Shown: positions 6,321 to 14,547, counted from the stretch's first letter. The stretch is DNA of 15,506 nt from Methylovirgula sp. (GCA_030040215.1 JASHUD010000058.1:1-15506), one strand, 5' to 3'. A program made the numbers and translations. Notes: a model not told the origin generated them from the letters alone.

Positions 6321-6835
6321 CTCTGCTTTTCGAATGAAGCCGCCGGCTTCGAGGGGCCGCTGGCGAGCGGAACGGAATTTCGGATCGGCGGCAACGATTT
6401 CAAATACGCGGCGATCGCCATCGCATCGGAATCGGTCAATCGGTCATATTGGCTCCGCCACGGCATGGCCGTGGAAAGAACGCGCCCATCGGGCGTCGTT
6501 CCCGTCTTAATCGCCTTGACGATGTCGCGCGGCTGCCAAGAACCTATCCCCGTTTCCATGTCCGGTGTCAGGTTCGGCGGATAGAATCGGCCGCGATTGC
6601 CGGCCGCCGCGATGGTGTGATCGCCGCCGCTCAAGAGCCGACCTTCGACCACGCCTCCATCCGGCGCGCGCGGCGTGTGGCAGCCGACACAACCCGTGAT
6701 CCGCGCAAGGTAGGCGCCGCGCGCAAGAACATCGGAGGCCTGCGCGGGCCCGCCGAACAGCAGGGCCGTTGCCGCGGCGGCCCCCAACTTCGCAAGAACG
6801 CGGACGTTTGGTTTTTCGTCAATCTTCCGCAGCAC
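6299..6835 (-). CDS. Exported single-haem c-type cytochrome after mxaL
   Basis: This 178-residue periplasmic cytochrome has a signal peptide (about 1-33, ending AQA). The haem-attachment site CVGCH lies at 49-53 and a probable axial Met at 124 (STAMPW). The order LARGAYLARITGCVGCHTP, YPPNLTPD, AMPW..Y and AIAAYLKSLPP resembles one domain of the cytochrome subunits of PQQ alcohol and aldehyde dehydrogenases. It is not cytochrome cL. The likely start is GTG at 6835: AAGGA lies six bases upstream, and the ATG at 6964 would give no signal peptide. It overlaps the end of mxaL by 17 bases and so probably belongs to the mxa operon. It may pass electrons from cytochrome cL or act in a side pathway; this is inference. 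Its tail overlaps the convergent beta-propeller gene. Confidence 0.75.
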   Translation of the reverse strand: MLRKIDEKPNVRVLAKLGAAAATALLFGGPAQASDVLARGAYLARITGCVGCHTPRAPDGGVVEGRLLSGGDHTIAAAGNRGRFYPPNLTPDMETGIGSWQPRDIVKAIKTGTTPDGRVLSTAMPWRSQYDRLTDSDAMAIAAYLKSLPPIRNSVPLASGPSKPAASFEKQSQGKTAR

Positions 6836-7883
6836 CCACGATCCTTGCTTGTTGGCTGGCGACGCCGCGGCGACCCAGGACGAGTTTCGCGCGCTGCAGA
6901 ACGTCCTTTGCGCTGCGCGGCCAACGGACCGCCTTGAGTGGCCGGAGCAGCGGTAGAAGGGCATAGACGCAAAGGAGGCAAATCAAGCCCAACGCCGCGG
7001 CGATGGAACCGCGCTCGACCATGACGTTGACGGGATGCGGCGTGGCGTGGGCGCGGAGCGCTGCTAAGAGTTCCGGCTCGCCAACCAGATGGGTGTAGGA
7101 CAGCCCCGTCTTCTCGGCCAATCCTTTGAGATAGGGCTCCTTCACGGAAGACAGGTGTTCGTTGTTGTTGATGTGCACGTTGCCGAAGGGCGCGTTACGC
7201 GGATTATAGCCGGGACGCTTCTCGGCGCCGGGCGGCGGGAGACCGAAGTGGCTCTCCTGCAGAACGTCATCGGGGCCATAGAAGCCGACCTGGCGGCCAT
7301 TGTCGTCGTATTTGGGGATCGGCGACAACGCGTAGCCGCCGACGCCGACGACCAGGCCTTTCACTGCTCCCGGCTTACCGTCGAACGACGGCGCGCCGTT
7401 CCAGGGGAGCGGCGGCGCTTCCTGGCCATCGGTCATGAACACGAGATCCGTATGAAGTTCGGCGGCGAGCGCGATGGCGCGATAAAGCCCCTCGGCAATA
7501 TGACTGTCGCCTTCCCAGCCCTCGCGCCAATTGAGCGCGGCAATGGAGCCTGCGATCGGCGCAAAATTGCTGCAGACCTCGATCGGATTGAACAGGAGAA
7601 AGACGCCCCGCTCGGCAAACAGCCCGAGGCTGACATGCGACTGGCAAGGCAAATCGACGAGCGTTTGTTGCAGGATGGACTTGACGGTTTCGAGGCGGCT
7701 CACGGGCTGTCCGCCTTGCGTATAGTCGCGCGTGTTCATGCTGCCCGTGATGTCGACGATGAAGAGAATATTGTAGCTGTCGCTCGAGGCTTGCACCGGC
7801 GGCACGACGAGCGCTGCGAGGAAGCAGAGCAGTGCCGCACTCAGCAGCCAGAGGCGCGGATCGCGGCGGCTCGCGCTGTTCAT
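6819..7883 (-). CDS. mxaL: MxaL, vWA-domain membrane protein
   Basis: This 354-residue protein is anchored by an N-terminal hydrophobic segment (about 11-30, signal peptide or helix) and a second helix near 294-313. The intervening periplasmic part begins with a vWA domain with a MIDAS motif, DITGS at 44-48, and TDG at 151-153. The metal-binding fold and position after mxaK identify MxaL, one of the MxaACKL factors that genetics in Methylobacterium links to calcium insertion into methanol dehydrogenase. The ATG at 7883 overlaps the mxaK stop in an ATGA junction, which fixes the start; the longer frame to 8021 lies inside mxaK. The C-terminal 40 residues are basic and probably cytoplasmic. Confidence 0.88.
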   Translation of the reverse strand: MNSASRRDPRLWLLSAALLCFLAALVVPPVQASSDSYNILFIVDITGSMNTRDYTQGGQPVSRLETVKSILQQTLVDLPCQSHVSLGLFAERGVFLLFNPIEVCSNFAPIAGSIAALNWREGWEGDSHIAEGLYRAIALAAELHTDLVFMTDGQEAPPLPWNGAPSFDGKPGAVKGLVVGVGGYALSPIPKYDDNGRQVGFYGPDDVLQESHFGLPPPGAEKRPGYNPRNAPFGNVHINNNEHLSSVKEPYLKGLAEKTGLSYTHLVGEPELLAALRAHATPHPVNVMVERGSIAAALGLICLLCVYALLPLLRPLKAVRWPRSAKDVLQRAKLVLGRRGVASQQARIVGAAED

Positions 7884-8494
7884 GGCTCTCCTCGCGGAAT
7901 GCTCGGCAAGTCCGTCCAGAGTGGACGCGCCCCGCGGCGGCGCGCGTCCGGAGTTTGCGTAAAGGTCGGATACTCGCGCACGAGCCGGGAAGCCACGTCG
8001 AAATTGAAGCGCGCGTTCCAATCGTCCGGATCGAGCCGCAACGATTCGCGATAATCTTCACGCGCCAGCCCCACCAGGGCCCCGGCTGCATCGATCTTGC
8101 CCTCTCCAATCATGTCGAAGGCGCGCTTCAAGCGAGCGTTGGCCATATCGTAGTGCAGATCGGCCCGCAGCCGTTTGCTTCCGCGAATATCGAGCATGCT
8201 CACCATAACCTGAGCGTCATCGAGACGGCTGTGGGTCATGAAAAAGTAAGCGCGCGCAAAGATCACGCGCGGCGCGCTGTCGGTCGCGACCTTCACGTCG
8301 TGGTTATTCATCAGGGCAGCGATGGTTCGATTTCGCGCCGCATTCACGCCCCAGAGAGCGGCTGCGGCCACCGCGGCAAGCACCAGCACGCCGAAGAGAG
8401 CCGTGAAGAGAATGGTTCTGGCGCGTCGAAAGAAGCCGTACAGATCGGCGATCACGGAGAAAGACCATTGTGCGGCGGCGGCGCGGATCGTCAT
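7880..8494 (-). CDS. mxaK: MxaK, single-helix membrane protein
   Basis: This 204-residue protein is short and has one strong transmembrane helix (about 29-50) after a roughly 28-residue N-terminal tail rich in aromatic and basic residues. The rest is helical, with TPR-like features around 115-175 (ADLHYDMANARLKRAFDMI, then DYRESLRLDPDDWNARFNFDVA). The C-terminal 25 residues are Pro/Arg rich. The order between the two vWA genes mxaC and mxaL and the coupled ATGA junctions on both sides identify MxaK. It is required with MxaA, C and L for active, calcium-containing methanol dehydrogenase in Methylobacterium; its biochemical role is not known. A TPR-like scaffold for the vWA proteins would fit, as inference. 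Confidence 0.85.
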   Translation of the reverse strand: MTIRAAAAQWSFSVIADLYGFFRRARTILFTALFGVLVLAAVAAAALWGVNAARNRTIAALMNNHDVKVATDSAPRVIFARAYFFMTHSRLDDAQVMVSMLDIRGSKRLRADLHYDMANARLKRAFDMIGEGKIDAAGALVGLAREDYRESLRLDPDDWNARFNFDVASRLVREYPTFTQTPDARRRGARPLWTDLPSIPRGEP

Positions 8495-9525
8495 GACGAA
8501 GCCGTCCATCGCTCGACCTGGGGAGCGCGTGCAAAGCCGGTCTCCAGCAGTTTGGCGGCGACCAGGAGCAAGCAGGCAAACGCCGCGATCGCATAAGCGA
8601 GTTTCGTAACGTCCTTGCGCGGAATTTGCTCGAAATAGGTTACGGGGCGTGTTTCGAGATGATTGATCTCGGCAACGGCATCTTGGATAGCGCGGGGACT
8701 GTCGGCCCAGAAGATGCGATAGGTGATGCCGAGGCTCTTGAAAAAGAGATCGATATGCCGCTCGGGCTTGGTGTTCGGCGTATCCTCCTGGCCGGGCGGC
8801 GGCGCGGCGAGGATATCCTCGTTTCCTTTGTGAGGCCGGAGAAAGAGCCAATAAAGATGCGTATTTTCCTTGCGAAATGCAGTCCGCAGCGACTCCTGCA
8901 TATCGACTGAGAAGAAGCCAGCTCCGCCATATTCTCCATCGGAAACAAAGAGAATGGCAGGCGACGTCGCGTGCGGATCTCGTGCGATCATACGCAGCGC
9001 TAACTCGAGGCCTAAGCCTACGTTGGTCCCCGGGATACCGGGCTGCAGCATTGCCGTGAGTGCGGCCTGAACCGCGGCGTGATGGCCGGTGATCGGCAGA
9101 ACGAAGACCGGCGCAGTTGAAAACGCGACGACGCCGAACTCGTCATGCTCGGTGCGTGCAACGAAATCCTTTAGCAGGCGTACCGCCATCTTGATCTTCG
9201 ATTCCGCATTGCTGGCGGTTTCGTCGTCGTTCAGGGTGAAATCCATGCTGAGGCTGCGATCTATGACGATGACGACATGCGCGCCGGTAGCCAGCAGCTT
9301 CACGCTTTGCGCGAGTCTATAAGGACGCGCGAGAGCGATAACCGCGGCAATGATGGCGACCGCCGCCGCGGCTTTGATCGCGAAGCTCAAGAGAGACGAG
9401 GGCAGGTCTTTGGGCACCGCGTCAAGTGTCGGGAACGAAGCCCTGCGCAAGGTCGGCGCGAGGAAGGGCAGGGGCGCCAAGAGCAACAGCCACAGAAAAC
9501 GGGGCTCGACGACCATATAGTTCAT
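8491..9525 (-). CDS. mxaC: MxaC, vWA-domain membrane protein
   Basis: This 344-residue protein follows the BatA-like layout: N-terminal hydrophobic segments (about 10-23 and 47-66), a periplasmic or cytoplasmic-face vWA domain from about 82 onwards, and a C-terminal helix (about 315-335). The MIDAS motif is complete: DRSLS at 89-93, T167 (in GTNVG) and SDG at 195-197. MxaC is one of the factors needed to load calcium into methanol dehydrogenase. The ATG at 9525 overlaps the mxaA stop (ATGA), with AAGGGCGG just upstream; the longer frame starting at 9669 lies inside mxaA and is not credible. Together with the MoxR ATPase encoded upstream it resembles the MoxR-vWA chaperone pairs found in many bacteria. 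Confidence 0.88.
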   Translation of the reverse strand: MNYMVVEPRFLWLLLLAPLPFLAPTLRRASFPTLDAVPKDLPSSLLSFAIKAAAAVAIIAAVIALARPYRLAQSVKLLATGAHVVIVIDRSLSMDFTLNDDETASNAESKIKMAVRLLKDFVARTEHDEFGVVAFSTAPVFVLPITGHHAAVQAALTAMLQPGIPGTNVGLGLELALRMIARDPHATSPAILFVSDGEYGGAGFFSVDMQESLRTAFRKENTHLYWLFLRPHKGNEDILAAPPPGQEDTPNTKPERHIDLFFKSLGITYRIFWADSPRAIQDAVAEINHLETRPVTYFEQIPRKDVTKLAYAIAAFACLLLVAAKLLETGFARAPQVERWTASS

Positions 9526-10451
9526 GGCGCCGCCCTTTCCGCCGCCGCGAGCCGATCGGAAAATCGGCACAACTCGTCGGGGCTTAAATCCGCCCTCGCA
9601 GCGGCGATGTTGTCGGCGAAGAACGTCTGCCGTGAACTTTGGAAGAAGAGATTGAACTCTTCTTTCCACCGCGAAAACATCGGCGCCGCATCGAGAAACT
9701 GCGGCAGATCCTCCGCGAACACCACATGGCCCGCCGTTGCGTCAACGGCACGATGCAATGCCAACAAGGCGTCGCGGTAGGCTAACTCGTCCTCTCTCGC
9801 GCCGAGCATTTTTCGGATACGGCGCGCCGCCTCCGTGAAAGGACGCTTGGCGCGCGCGCCGAAGGGCCACAAGGCGAGGTGATAGGCGAGGATGCCAAAC
9901 GCGATCAAGGCCGCGGCAAATAAAGCGAACGTCGCGATACGTTCGCGGAGCAGATTGTAATATGGCGGCTTCACGTCGGGCTGCATGTAATCGGCGCCGG
10001 CGGCCTTAGCCGCCGGCAGGATCTCGCGGAGCGGCGAGATCAGAAAAGACCAGGCCGGTACCTGCACCGATGTCGCGCCGTGGCTCGACGTAAAAGACAA
10101 AGTAAATCCTGGAATGTTCAGGGGGCGCGCGTCGAGCGCGAGATAGAAATTTTGATACGCGAGAGAAATGCGATAGAGCTTCGTGTCGTCGCCGGCCGTT
10201 TCCTCGACGTGGCTATCAACGAGTTCGAGCCAATAATCGAGATCGCCGGGCGCAGGAACTGAGGCGCGGTTCAGGACGGTGCCCTTGTCTACGGCGACGT
10301 CCACTTCACTACGAAGCACGTCGCCGACAAAATAACCGAAAAGCCGTTCCGGCGTCACAAGTTTGACCGACCTCACCTGCGCGTCGGCGGTTGTCAAGGT
10401 GCCGGCAAAAAGCATGAGTCCGAAGGCCGCCCAGCGCATGACTACACTCAT
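9522..10451 (-). CDS. mxaA: MxaA, exported and membrane-anchored calcium-insertion factor
   Basis: This 309-residue protein has a signal peptide (about 1-25, ending ADA-Q), a beta-rich periplasmic domain (about 26-165), a transmembrane helix (about 172-196) and a roughly 110-residue helical cytoplasmic tail. The layout, the length and the position between mxaS and mxaC identify MxaA. Mutants of its homologue in Methylobacterium make methanol dehydrogenase that lacks calcium. The start at 10451 is fixed by the ATGA overlap with the mxaS stop. The large tail on the far side of the membrane from the enzyme could contact the cytoplasmic MoxR ATPase; this is an inference from topology. Confidence 0.88.
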   Translation of the reverse strand: MSVVMRWAAFGLMLFAGTLTTADAQVRSVKLVTPERLFGYFVGDVLRSEVDVAVDKGTVLNRASVPAPGDLDYWLELVDSHVEETAGDDTKLYRISLAYQNFYLALDARPLNIPGFTLSFTSSHGATSVQVPAWSFLISPLREILPAAKAAGADYMQPDVKPPYYNLLRERIATFALFAAALIAFGILAYHLALWPFGARAKRPFTEAARRIRKMLGAREDELAYRDALLALHRAVDATAGHVVFAEDLPQFLDAAPMFSRWKEEFNLFFQSSRQTFFADNIAAARADLSPDELCRFSDRLAAAERAAP

Positions 10452-11299
10452 GTTTCAAGCAGGTGCCGGGATAATTCATAGGCATCGAGCCGATCGGAGA
10501 GTTCGAACGGCGGACGTCCATAGCTCTGGAAAAGCTGGGCGAGAGATCGCCTCCATTCGGCGGCTTGCGCGAGCCAGCGCCGGCGCAAGGCCGGCCGCAT
10601 GAAGACCACCCTATGCCGCCCCGTTTCGAGGTCCCGCACGTCGATCAGGCCCAGAGACGGCAGCGCTGTTTCCTCGGCCGAGTCGGAAACGACGATCGGC
10701 ACCACGTCATGCCGCGCGAGGGATTGCAGGACCGCTTCGACCTTGGCGAGCGGCATGCGGAAATCGGAAATCAGAAAGACGAGCTTGCGTTTGCCGCCGA
10801 GGTAGGCGGCTGCGTCGGCCAAGCCGTCGGCGTTGGCGCGCTCCGGCACGAAGCTCGCAAAACGCCGCGCGACTTCGCTCTCGAGACCCCTATCGCGCCT
10901 CGCCGGAAATAGGAAATCGTCGCAAACCCGCGCATCGCATCCGATCAGACCGAACGCGTCACCCAATTCATGCGCCGACCGTGCGAGGCAGACGCAAAGC
11001 TCGCCGACCAACGCCATTTTACGCGCTGTGCCTTCGAACCGCATGGAGCGGGAGAGATCGACGATCGCATAGAGCGCGATCGCGAGCCTTTGCTCATAGC
11101 GGCGCACATAAATGGTCTCGAACGGATCGCGCAAAGTCAGGCGCAGGTCAATGCGGCGCGGATCGGGTTGATGCAAGTAGGAAACGTGGTCGAGAAATAC
11201 CCCCGGACCGCCGGTGCCGCGGCCGCGGTGGGCGCCGATGACAACGCCTTCGGCCCGCTGGCGCGGCCGATAGGATATCGTAGCAGTCGCGTTTGTCAT
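10448..11299 (-). CDS. mxaS: MxaS, DUF58-family protein
   Basis: This 283-residue protein has no signal peptide and is probably cytoplasmic. It has the DUF58 signature region, in which RDPFETIYVRRYEQRLAI leads into a vWA-like strand with a DLSRS motif at 81-85 (D81, S83, S85). DUF58 proteins are regular partners of MoxR ATPases, and here the gene follows mxaR directly. The start ATG at 11299 overlaps the mxaR stop (ATGA); the frame extends to 11332, but that upstream part lies within mxaR. The C-terminus is Arg/Leu-rich and helical. The precise role of MxaS in methanol dehydrogenase assembly is not established. Confidence 0.87.
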   Translation of the reverse strand: MTNATATISYRPRQRAEGVVIGAHRGRGTGGPGVFLDHVSYLHQPDPRRIDLRLTLRDPFETIYVRRYEQRLAIALYAIVDLSRSMRFEGTARKMALVGELCVCLARSAHELGDAFGLIGCDARVCDDFLFPARRDRGLESEVARRFASFVPERANADGLADAAAYLGGKRKLVFLISDFRMPLAKVEAVLQSLARHDVVPIVVSDSAEETALPSLGLIDVRDLETGRHRVVFMRPALRRRWLAQAAEWRRSLAQLFQSYGRPPFELSDRLDAYELSRHLLET

Positions 11300-12333
11300 G
11301 GCGACGGCACTGCCGCGAAGATCGCCGTGCAAAGATCGCGCGTCAAGTTCTCCTGGCGAATTTCATAGATCGGATCAAGAAAGATGCGATGCGCGATGAT
11401 TTCCACAAACAGCGCGCGAATATCTTCTGGCACCACGACGTCGCGTCCTTCGAGCCAAGCCTGCACGCGCGCGCCGCGCACCAGGTAGCTCATTCCTCGC
11501 GGGCTGCCGCCGCCGCGAATGAGGCGCGCCATGTTGATTCCTGGGAGGGAAATCCCCGCGGCGGCCGGTTTCTGTATCGCCGTCCAGAGATCGAGAACGT
11601 ATTTCTGCAGCGCCGGGCTGGCATGGACGTTTTGCTGGATGGCCGCCGCAATCGTCGGGAGCTCGCGATGATCAAGCACGCCTTCTTTTACGGCTGCAAT
11701 CAGCGCGTCGACGTCGTGAAAGCGCGGATCGAAGACGAGTTGGCGGCGGATCTCCGGATCGGTCGGGGTTTCGACGCCGATTTCGATGAAGAAACGATCG
11801 CGCGCCGCGGCGGGGAGCTCGAACGTCTCTTCCCTCTCGACTCTGTTGCGATCGGCGAAAACCTGCAAGAACGGGAGCTGGTAGTCGCGGTTGAACGCAT
11901 TGACGCTACGCTCGGCCATTAGCCGCAGCAGAAGCGAATGGACTTGCGGGCGGGCGCGGTTGATCTCGTTGAAGAAGAAAACGGAGAGAGCTTCGCCATG
12001 GCGCAGCACGGGCCCCGGGTCGACCCGTGGACGACCGTCTTCGCCGAGATAAGTATAATAGACAAGGTCGCTCGGCATGAGGTCGACCGTGCCTTCGATA
12101 CGTCCGTAGGCGCCGCCAATCGCGCGCGCGACGGCACGCAGGAGCGTCGTCTTGCCAACGCCGACATCGCCTTCGAGCAAGACATGCCCGCGCGCAAAAA
12201 TTGCCACCGTCAACAGGCGGATCACGCGCTCCTGTCCGACGACGGCTTTGGCAACTTCCTTTTCGAACGTTGACGCTGCGCTGTGCCAAGCGCCGAGCGT
12301 TTCTTGGGCGTCGCGTTTCGTTACTGATGCCAT
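11296..12333 (-). CDS. mxaR: MxaR, MoxR-family AAA+ ATPase
   Basis: This 345-residue cytoplasmic ATPase is the founder type of the MoxR family, thought to act as a chaperone or metal-insertion motor for methanol dehydrogenase. The Walker A motif GDVGVGKT is at 55-62. The Walker B region VFFFNEI is at about 118-124, with Asn in the place where canonical MoxR proteins have the Asp of a DE pair. The sensor 1 region FADRNRVE follows at about 159-166, and an arginine-rich AAA lid closes the protein. No clean Shine-Dalgarno sequence precedes the ATG at 12333. It begins the translationally coupled block R-S-A-C-K-L and is separated from mxaI by about 195 bases that hold a strong hairpin. Confidence 0.92.
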   Translation of the reverse strand: MASVTKRDAQETLGAWHSAASTFEKEVAKAVVGQERVIRLLTVAIFARGHVLLEGDVGVGKTTLLRAVARAIGGAYGRIEGTVDLMPSDLVYYTYLGEDGRPRVDPGPVLRHGEALSVFFFNEINRARPQVHSLLLRLMAERSVNAFNRDYQLPFLQVFADRNRVEREETFELPAAARDRFFIEIGVETPTDPEIRRQLVFDPRFHDVDALIAAVKEGVLDHRELPTIAAAIQQNVHASPALQKYVLDLWTAIQKPAAAGISLPGINMARLIRGGGSPRGMSYLVRGARVQAWLEGRDVVVPEDIRALFVEIIAHRIFLDPIYEIRQENLTRDLCTAIFAAVPSP

Positions 12334-12437
12334 TATGCTCGCGCCGTTTGGAGCGCATCTTACGGATGCTGGATCTGGCAGATCGGAACGTGACGTATCA
12401 GCGCCGGACGTGGTGAGATTGGCGCCTAACAGCCTCC

Positions 12438-12469
12438 CGCAACGGAGGAAGCGAGCTCCCTCCGTTGCG
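12438..12469 (-). terminator. Perfect 11-base hairpin between mxaI and mxaR
   Basis: CGCAACGGAGG (12438-12448) and CCTCCGTTGCG (12459-12469) pair perfectly around a 10-base loop. On the minus strand the structure starts about 60 bases after the mxaI stop. There is no U-tract, so full intrinsic termination is unlikely. A block to 3' exonucleases or partial attenuation would favour the abundant F-J-G-I messages over the assembly genes. Confidence 0.6.
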
Positions 12470-12528
12470 TGGATTTACGCGCACGCGCATCTTTGGCCCA
12501 GCGTTGAACCGGCGCTAAAGACCGACCG

Positions 12529-12858
12529 TCACTCCGGGATCTGGCTGACGTCGTAGATGAACTTGCCAGTCTTCTTGAAATATTCGGCCCGCTTTGCGTT
12601 GCGCTGTTCCATGGCCCGTTCGGAATCGCCCTGCTTGGCCACTTCCGCCGGGTCTTCATATTTGCTCAAGTCGTACTTCGAGCCGGCGATCGTCTCGGAC
12701 TCGTCGCCCTGCGGCTGCCAGCAGACGCCAGGCTCTTTGCAGTGTTGACCGTTGTAAGGAAGTCCAGCAGCGAATGCGCCGAGACTTGCGCCAAAGGATA
12801 GAACGGCCGCGACGCCGAAGACAGTCGCCAACCGGTTCAACAAGCGAGATGCGTTCAT
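12529..12858 (-). CDS. mxaI: MxaI, small subunit of methanol dehydrogenase
   Basis: This 109-residue precursor has a signal peptide (about 1-31, ending FAA) and gives a mature subunit of about 78 residues. The mature part has the family hallmarks: two cysteines (40 and 46) in HCKEPGVCW, the IAGSKYD segment, a charged helix with many Lys/Arg and Glu (about 70-100), and the FKKTGKF.YDV ending. In the alpha2-beta2 enzyme the small subunit wraps around MxaF in the periplasm. The ATG at 12858 is chosen because GGAGGA sits six bases upstream; the frame continues to 12903 without a signal-like start. Presence of mxaI marks the dehydrogenase as the MxaFI type, since XoxF enzymes normally lack this subunit. 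Confidence 0.95.
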   Translation of the reverse strand: MNASRLLNRLATVFGVAAVLSFGASLGAFAAGLPYNGQHCKEPGVCWQPQGDESETIAGSKYDLSKYEDPAEVAKQGDSERAMEQRNAKRAEYFKKTGKFIYDVSQIPE

Positions 12859-12888
12859 AAGTTTTCCTCCATCTTGTCGTTCGCGTGC

Positions 12889-12905
12889 GAGTGACTGTGT
12901 CACTC
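12889..12905. other. Small perfect hairpin in the mxaG-mxaI gap
   Basis: GAGTGAC (12889-12895) and GTCACTC (12899-12905) form a 7-base perfect stem with a 3-base loop, just ahead of the mxaI ribosome binding site. It could mark an RNA processing or stability site, or an operator; its role is unknown. Confidence 0.4.
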
Positions 12906-12929
12906 TCTTAGCTCTCGGTCACGAGCGAT

Positions 12930-12953
12930 CTTCGGCGCCTCACTTCGCCGAAG
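12930..12953 (-). other. Hairpin spanning the mxaG stop codon
   Basis: CTTCGGCG (12930-12937) and CGCCGAAG (12946-12953) pair perfectly around an 8-base loop that contains the mxaG stop codon. It has no U-tract. It may stabilise the 3' end of the upstream message after processing. Confidence 0.45.
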
Positions 12954-13551
12954 GCGCACATTGACCGGGAGTATTCGCGGGCAAGGCGGCAATCATTTTG
13001 CCGTTTGCCTCCGTATAGGGTTTGTAATTTTTTTTCTGCTCGGCGTTCAGCCAATAGGCATACTGCACCGGATCCTTGTAGAGATGCCGGACCCAGGCGA
13101 TGACCTGAAGCATTTGGTCGAGCGTCAGCTGCGTATAGTGGGGACCCATCTGCGCGCGCGCCCCGCCGTAGATGGTCTCGAATATGCCCTGGTCGTGCTC
13201 ATTCTTCGGATAGGTCCAATAATCGTCGTTAAGACCGGGTCCGATATCGCCCTGAGCGTCCTCGCCGTGACAGCCGGAACATGCCGTTAGAAAAAGCGAC
13301 TGCCCTGGTTTGAGACAGCTCAGGTCGTCGATATAGGGATCGACGCCGGTCTGAAAGAATTTCCTCACGCCGGGCGTGTCGCGCCCGTCCGGCAGCGACA
13401 GATTAAGATCGAGCGGTTCGCCCGTGGCCGTGTTGCGGAAATCGAGGGACGTCGGCGGTATCGGCTGCGGCGAAGCAGCGACGGCTCCCGTGACGATCGC
13501 TACCAACAGTCCCGCATAGAACGCTGCCATTTTCTTGGTACTTATATTCAT
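12940..13551 (-). CDS. mxaG: MxaG, cytochrome cL, electron acceptor of methanol dehydrogenase
   Basis: This 203-residue periplasmic cytochrome takes electrons from PQQ in methanol dehydrogenase. A signal peptide covers about residues 1-26. The haem site CSGCH is at 91-95 and a likely axial Met at 135 (ARAQMGPHY). The length, the late position of the haem motif and the segment PGLNDDYWTYP fit cytochrome cL and not a general c-type cytochrome. An extra Cys pair (79 and 198) is visible. The ATG at 13551 is preferred: the longer frame to 13737 runs back into mxaJ and lacks a signal peptide. A second ATG at 13530 would shorten the leader by seven residues. It lies 76 bases after mxaJ. Confidence 0.93.
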   Translation of the reverse strand: MNISTKKMAAFYAGLLVAIVTGAVAASPQPIPPTSLDFRNTATGEPLDLNLSLPDGRDTPGVRKFFQTGVDPYIDDLSCLKPGQSLFLTACSGCHGEDAQGDIGPGLNDDYWTYPKNEHDQGIFETIYGGARAQMGPHYTQLTLDQMLQVIAWVRHLYKDPVQYAYWLNAEQKKNYKPYTEANGKMIAALPANTPGQCAPSAK

Positions 13552-13627
13552 GGAATTGATGACTCTCGTTAATGACGGACATGACCCGGGCTTCGGTAAA
13601 GTCGGCGGGACATCGACATACATGGAT

Positions 13628-14512
13628 CTAGGAATGGAGTTTGAGGAGAGGGATTCCTTCATCCTTGAGGATTGATTCGATATCGGGCTTTGCTTTGACG
13701 AGCGCGTCGTTGAGCTCTGCCTGGAGAGCCTTGTCATCCTTGCGAACGCCCATCGATTGATCGAATTCCTGCGGAATCTTCTGGCCGGTGCTCATCGCCG
13801 TATCGTCATCGACAGGCGTCATGCGCAATGGCACGGCTGATTCCTTGACGTAGCGCGCGACCTCGGGAGCGAAACCGACCGCGATTTCGGCGTTGCCGCT
13901 GGCAACCTCGGCAACCATGCGCTTGGGATCGACTTGGATATATTGGTTGCGCGCCGACCGGAAGTTCACCAAAGACTTCTCATAACTGAAGTCATCGGTG
14001 TATTTTCCAATCTCTTTCAGCATCTGTTCGCCCGGCGTACCGAACCCGACCGCAATGTGGTGGAAATTCAGGATCCGAGGATCCTTCCACGAATGAATAT
14101 CGAGGTTTTGGCTGGCACGGGTGATGAATACATAGCCGGCACGATAATAGGGCTTGGTCGTCAGGACTCTGTCGTCATCCGTGTCGAGCCCGACGATGAC
14201 GTCGCAGGCATTTTTGTCGAGAAAATCTCTGACAAGATAAATAGCCGGTTGGTTTGTCCAAACGAACTGAAGCTGGCGCCCCATGGCCTGGGCGACGGCC
14301 CAGGCGATCTTGTTTTCAAAGCCGGTACCGTCCTTCTCGGAATAGGGGGGTTGATTTGCCGATGCGCAAACACGCAGCGCGTCGGCATCCTTGGCCGGCG
14401 AAGGCGTAGGAAGAGGGGCGGCGGAACTGATTACACTCCACGAGAGAAGGACCAGAGTCCCGCCCAAGACGGGGCGCAAGCGTTTTACTTTCGACATGAT
14501 CGAAACCATCAT
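13628..14512 (-). CDS. mxaJ: MxaJ, periplasmic binding-protein-like factor
   Basis: This protein of up to 294 residues has a signal peptide (about 1-31, ending SSA-A) and a fold of the family-3 solute-binding type. Typical features are LRVCASANQPPYSEKDGTGF near the mature N-terminus, VGLDTDDDRVLTTKPYY in the middle, and a MVAEVASGNAEIAVGF segment. No transporter genes accompany it. MxaJ co-purifies or interacts with methanol dehydrogenase in some methylotrophs and is required for activity, probably as an assembly chaperone. Three in-frame ATG codons (14512, 14509, 14497) precede the signal core and none has a good Shine-Dalgarno sequence, so the start is uncertain by up to five residues. It follows mxaF after a 122-base gap with two hairpins. 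Confidence 0.92.
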   Translation of the reverse strand: MMVSIMSKVKRLRPVLGGTLVLLSWSVISSAAPLPTPSPAKDADALRVCASANQPPYSEKDGTGFENKIAWAVAQAMGRQLQFVWTNQPAIYLVRDFLDKNACDVIVGLDTDDDRVLTTKPYYRAGYVFITRASQNLDIHSWKDPRILNFHHIAVGFGTPGEQMLKEIGKYTDDFSYEKSLVNFRSARNQYIQVDPKRMVAEVASGNAEIAVGFAPEVARYVKESAVPLRMTPVDDDTAMSTGQKIPQEFDQSMGVRKDDKALQAELNDALVKAKPDIESILKDEGIPLLKLHS

Positions 14513-14547
14513 CGTGACACTTTTGTTGAAAGGGCGAGTAGGCGATG

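Noticed and set aside
7089..8054. Long plus-strand open frame of 321 codons
   Set aside because: It is antisense to mxaL and mxaK, and the translated product shows no family features.
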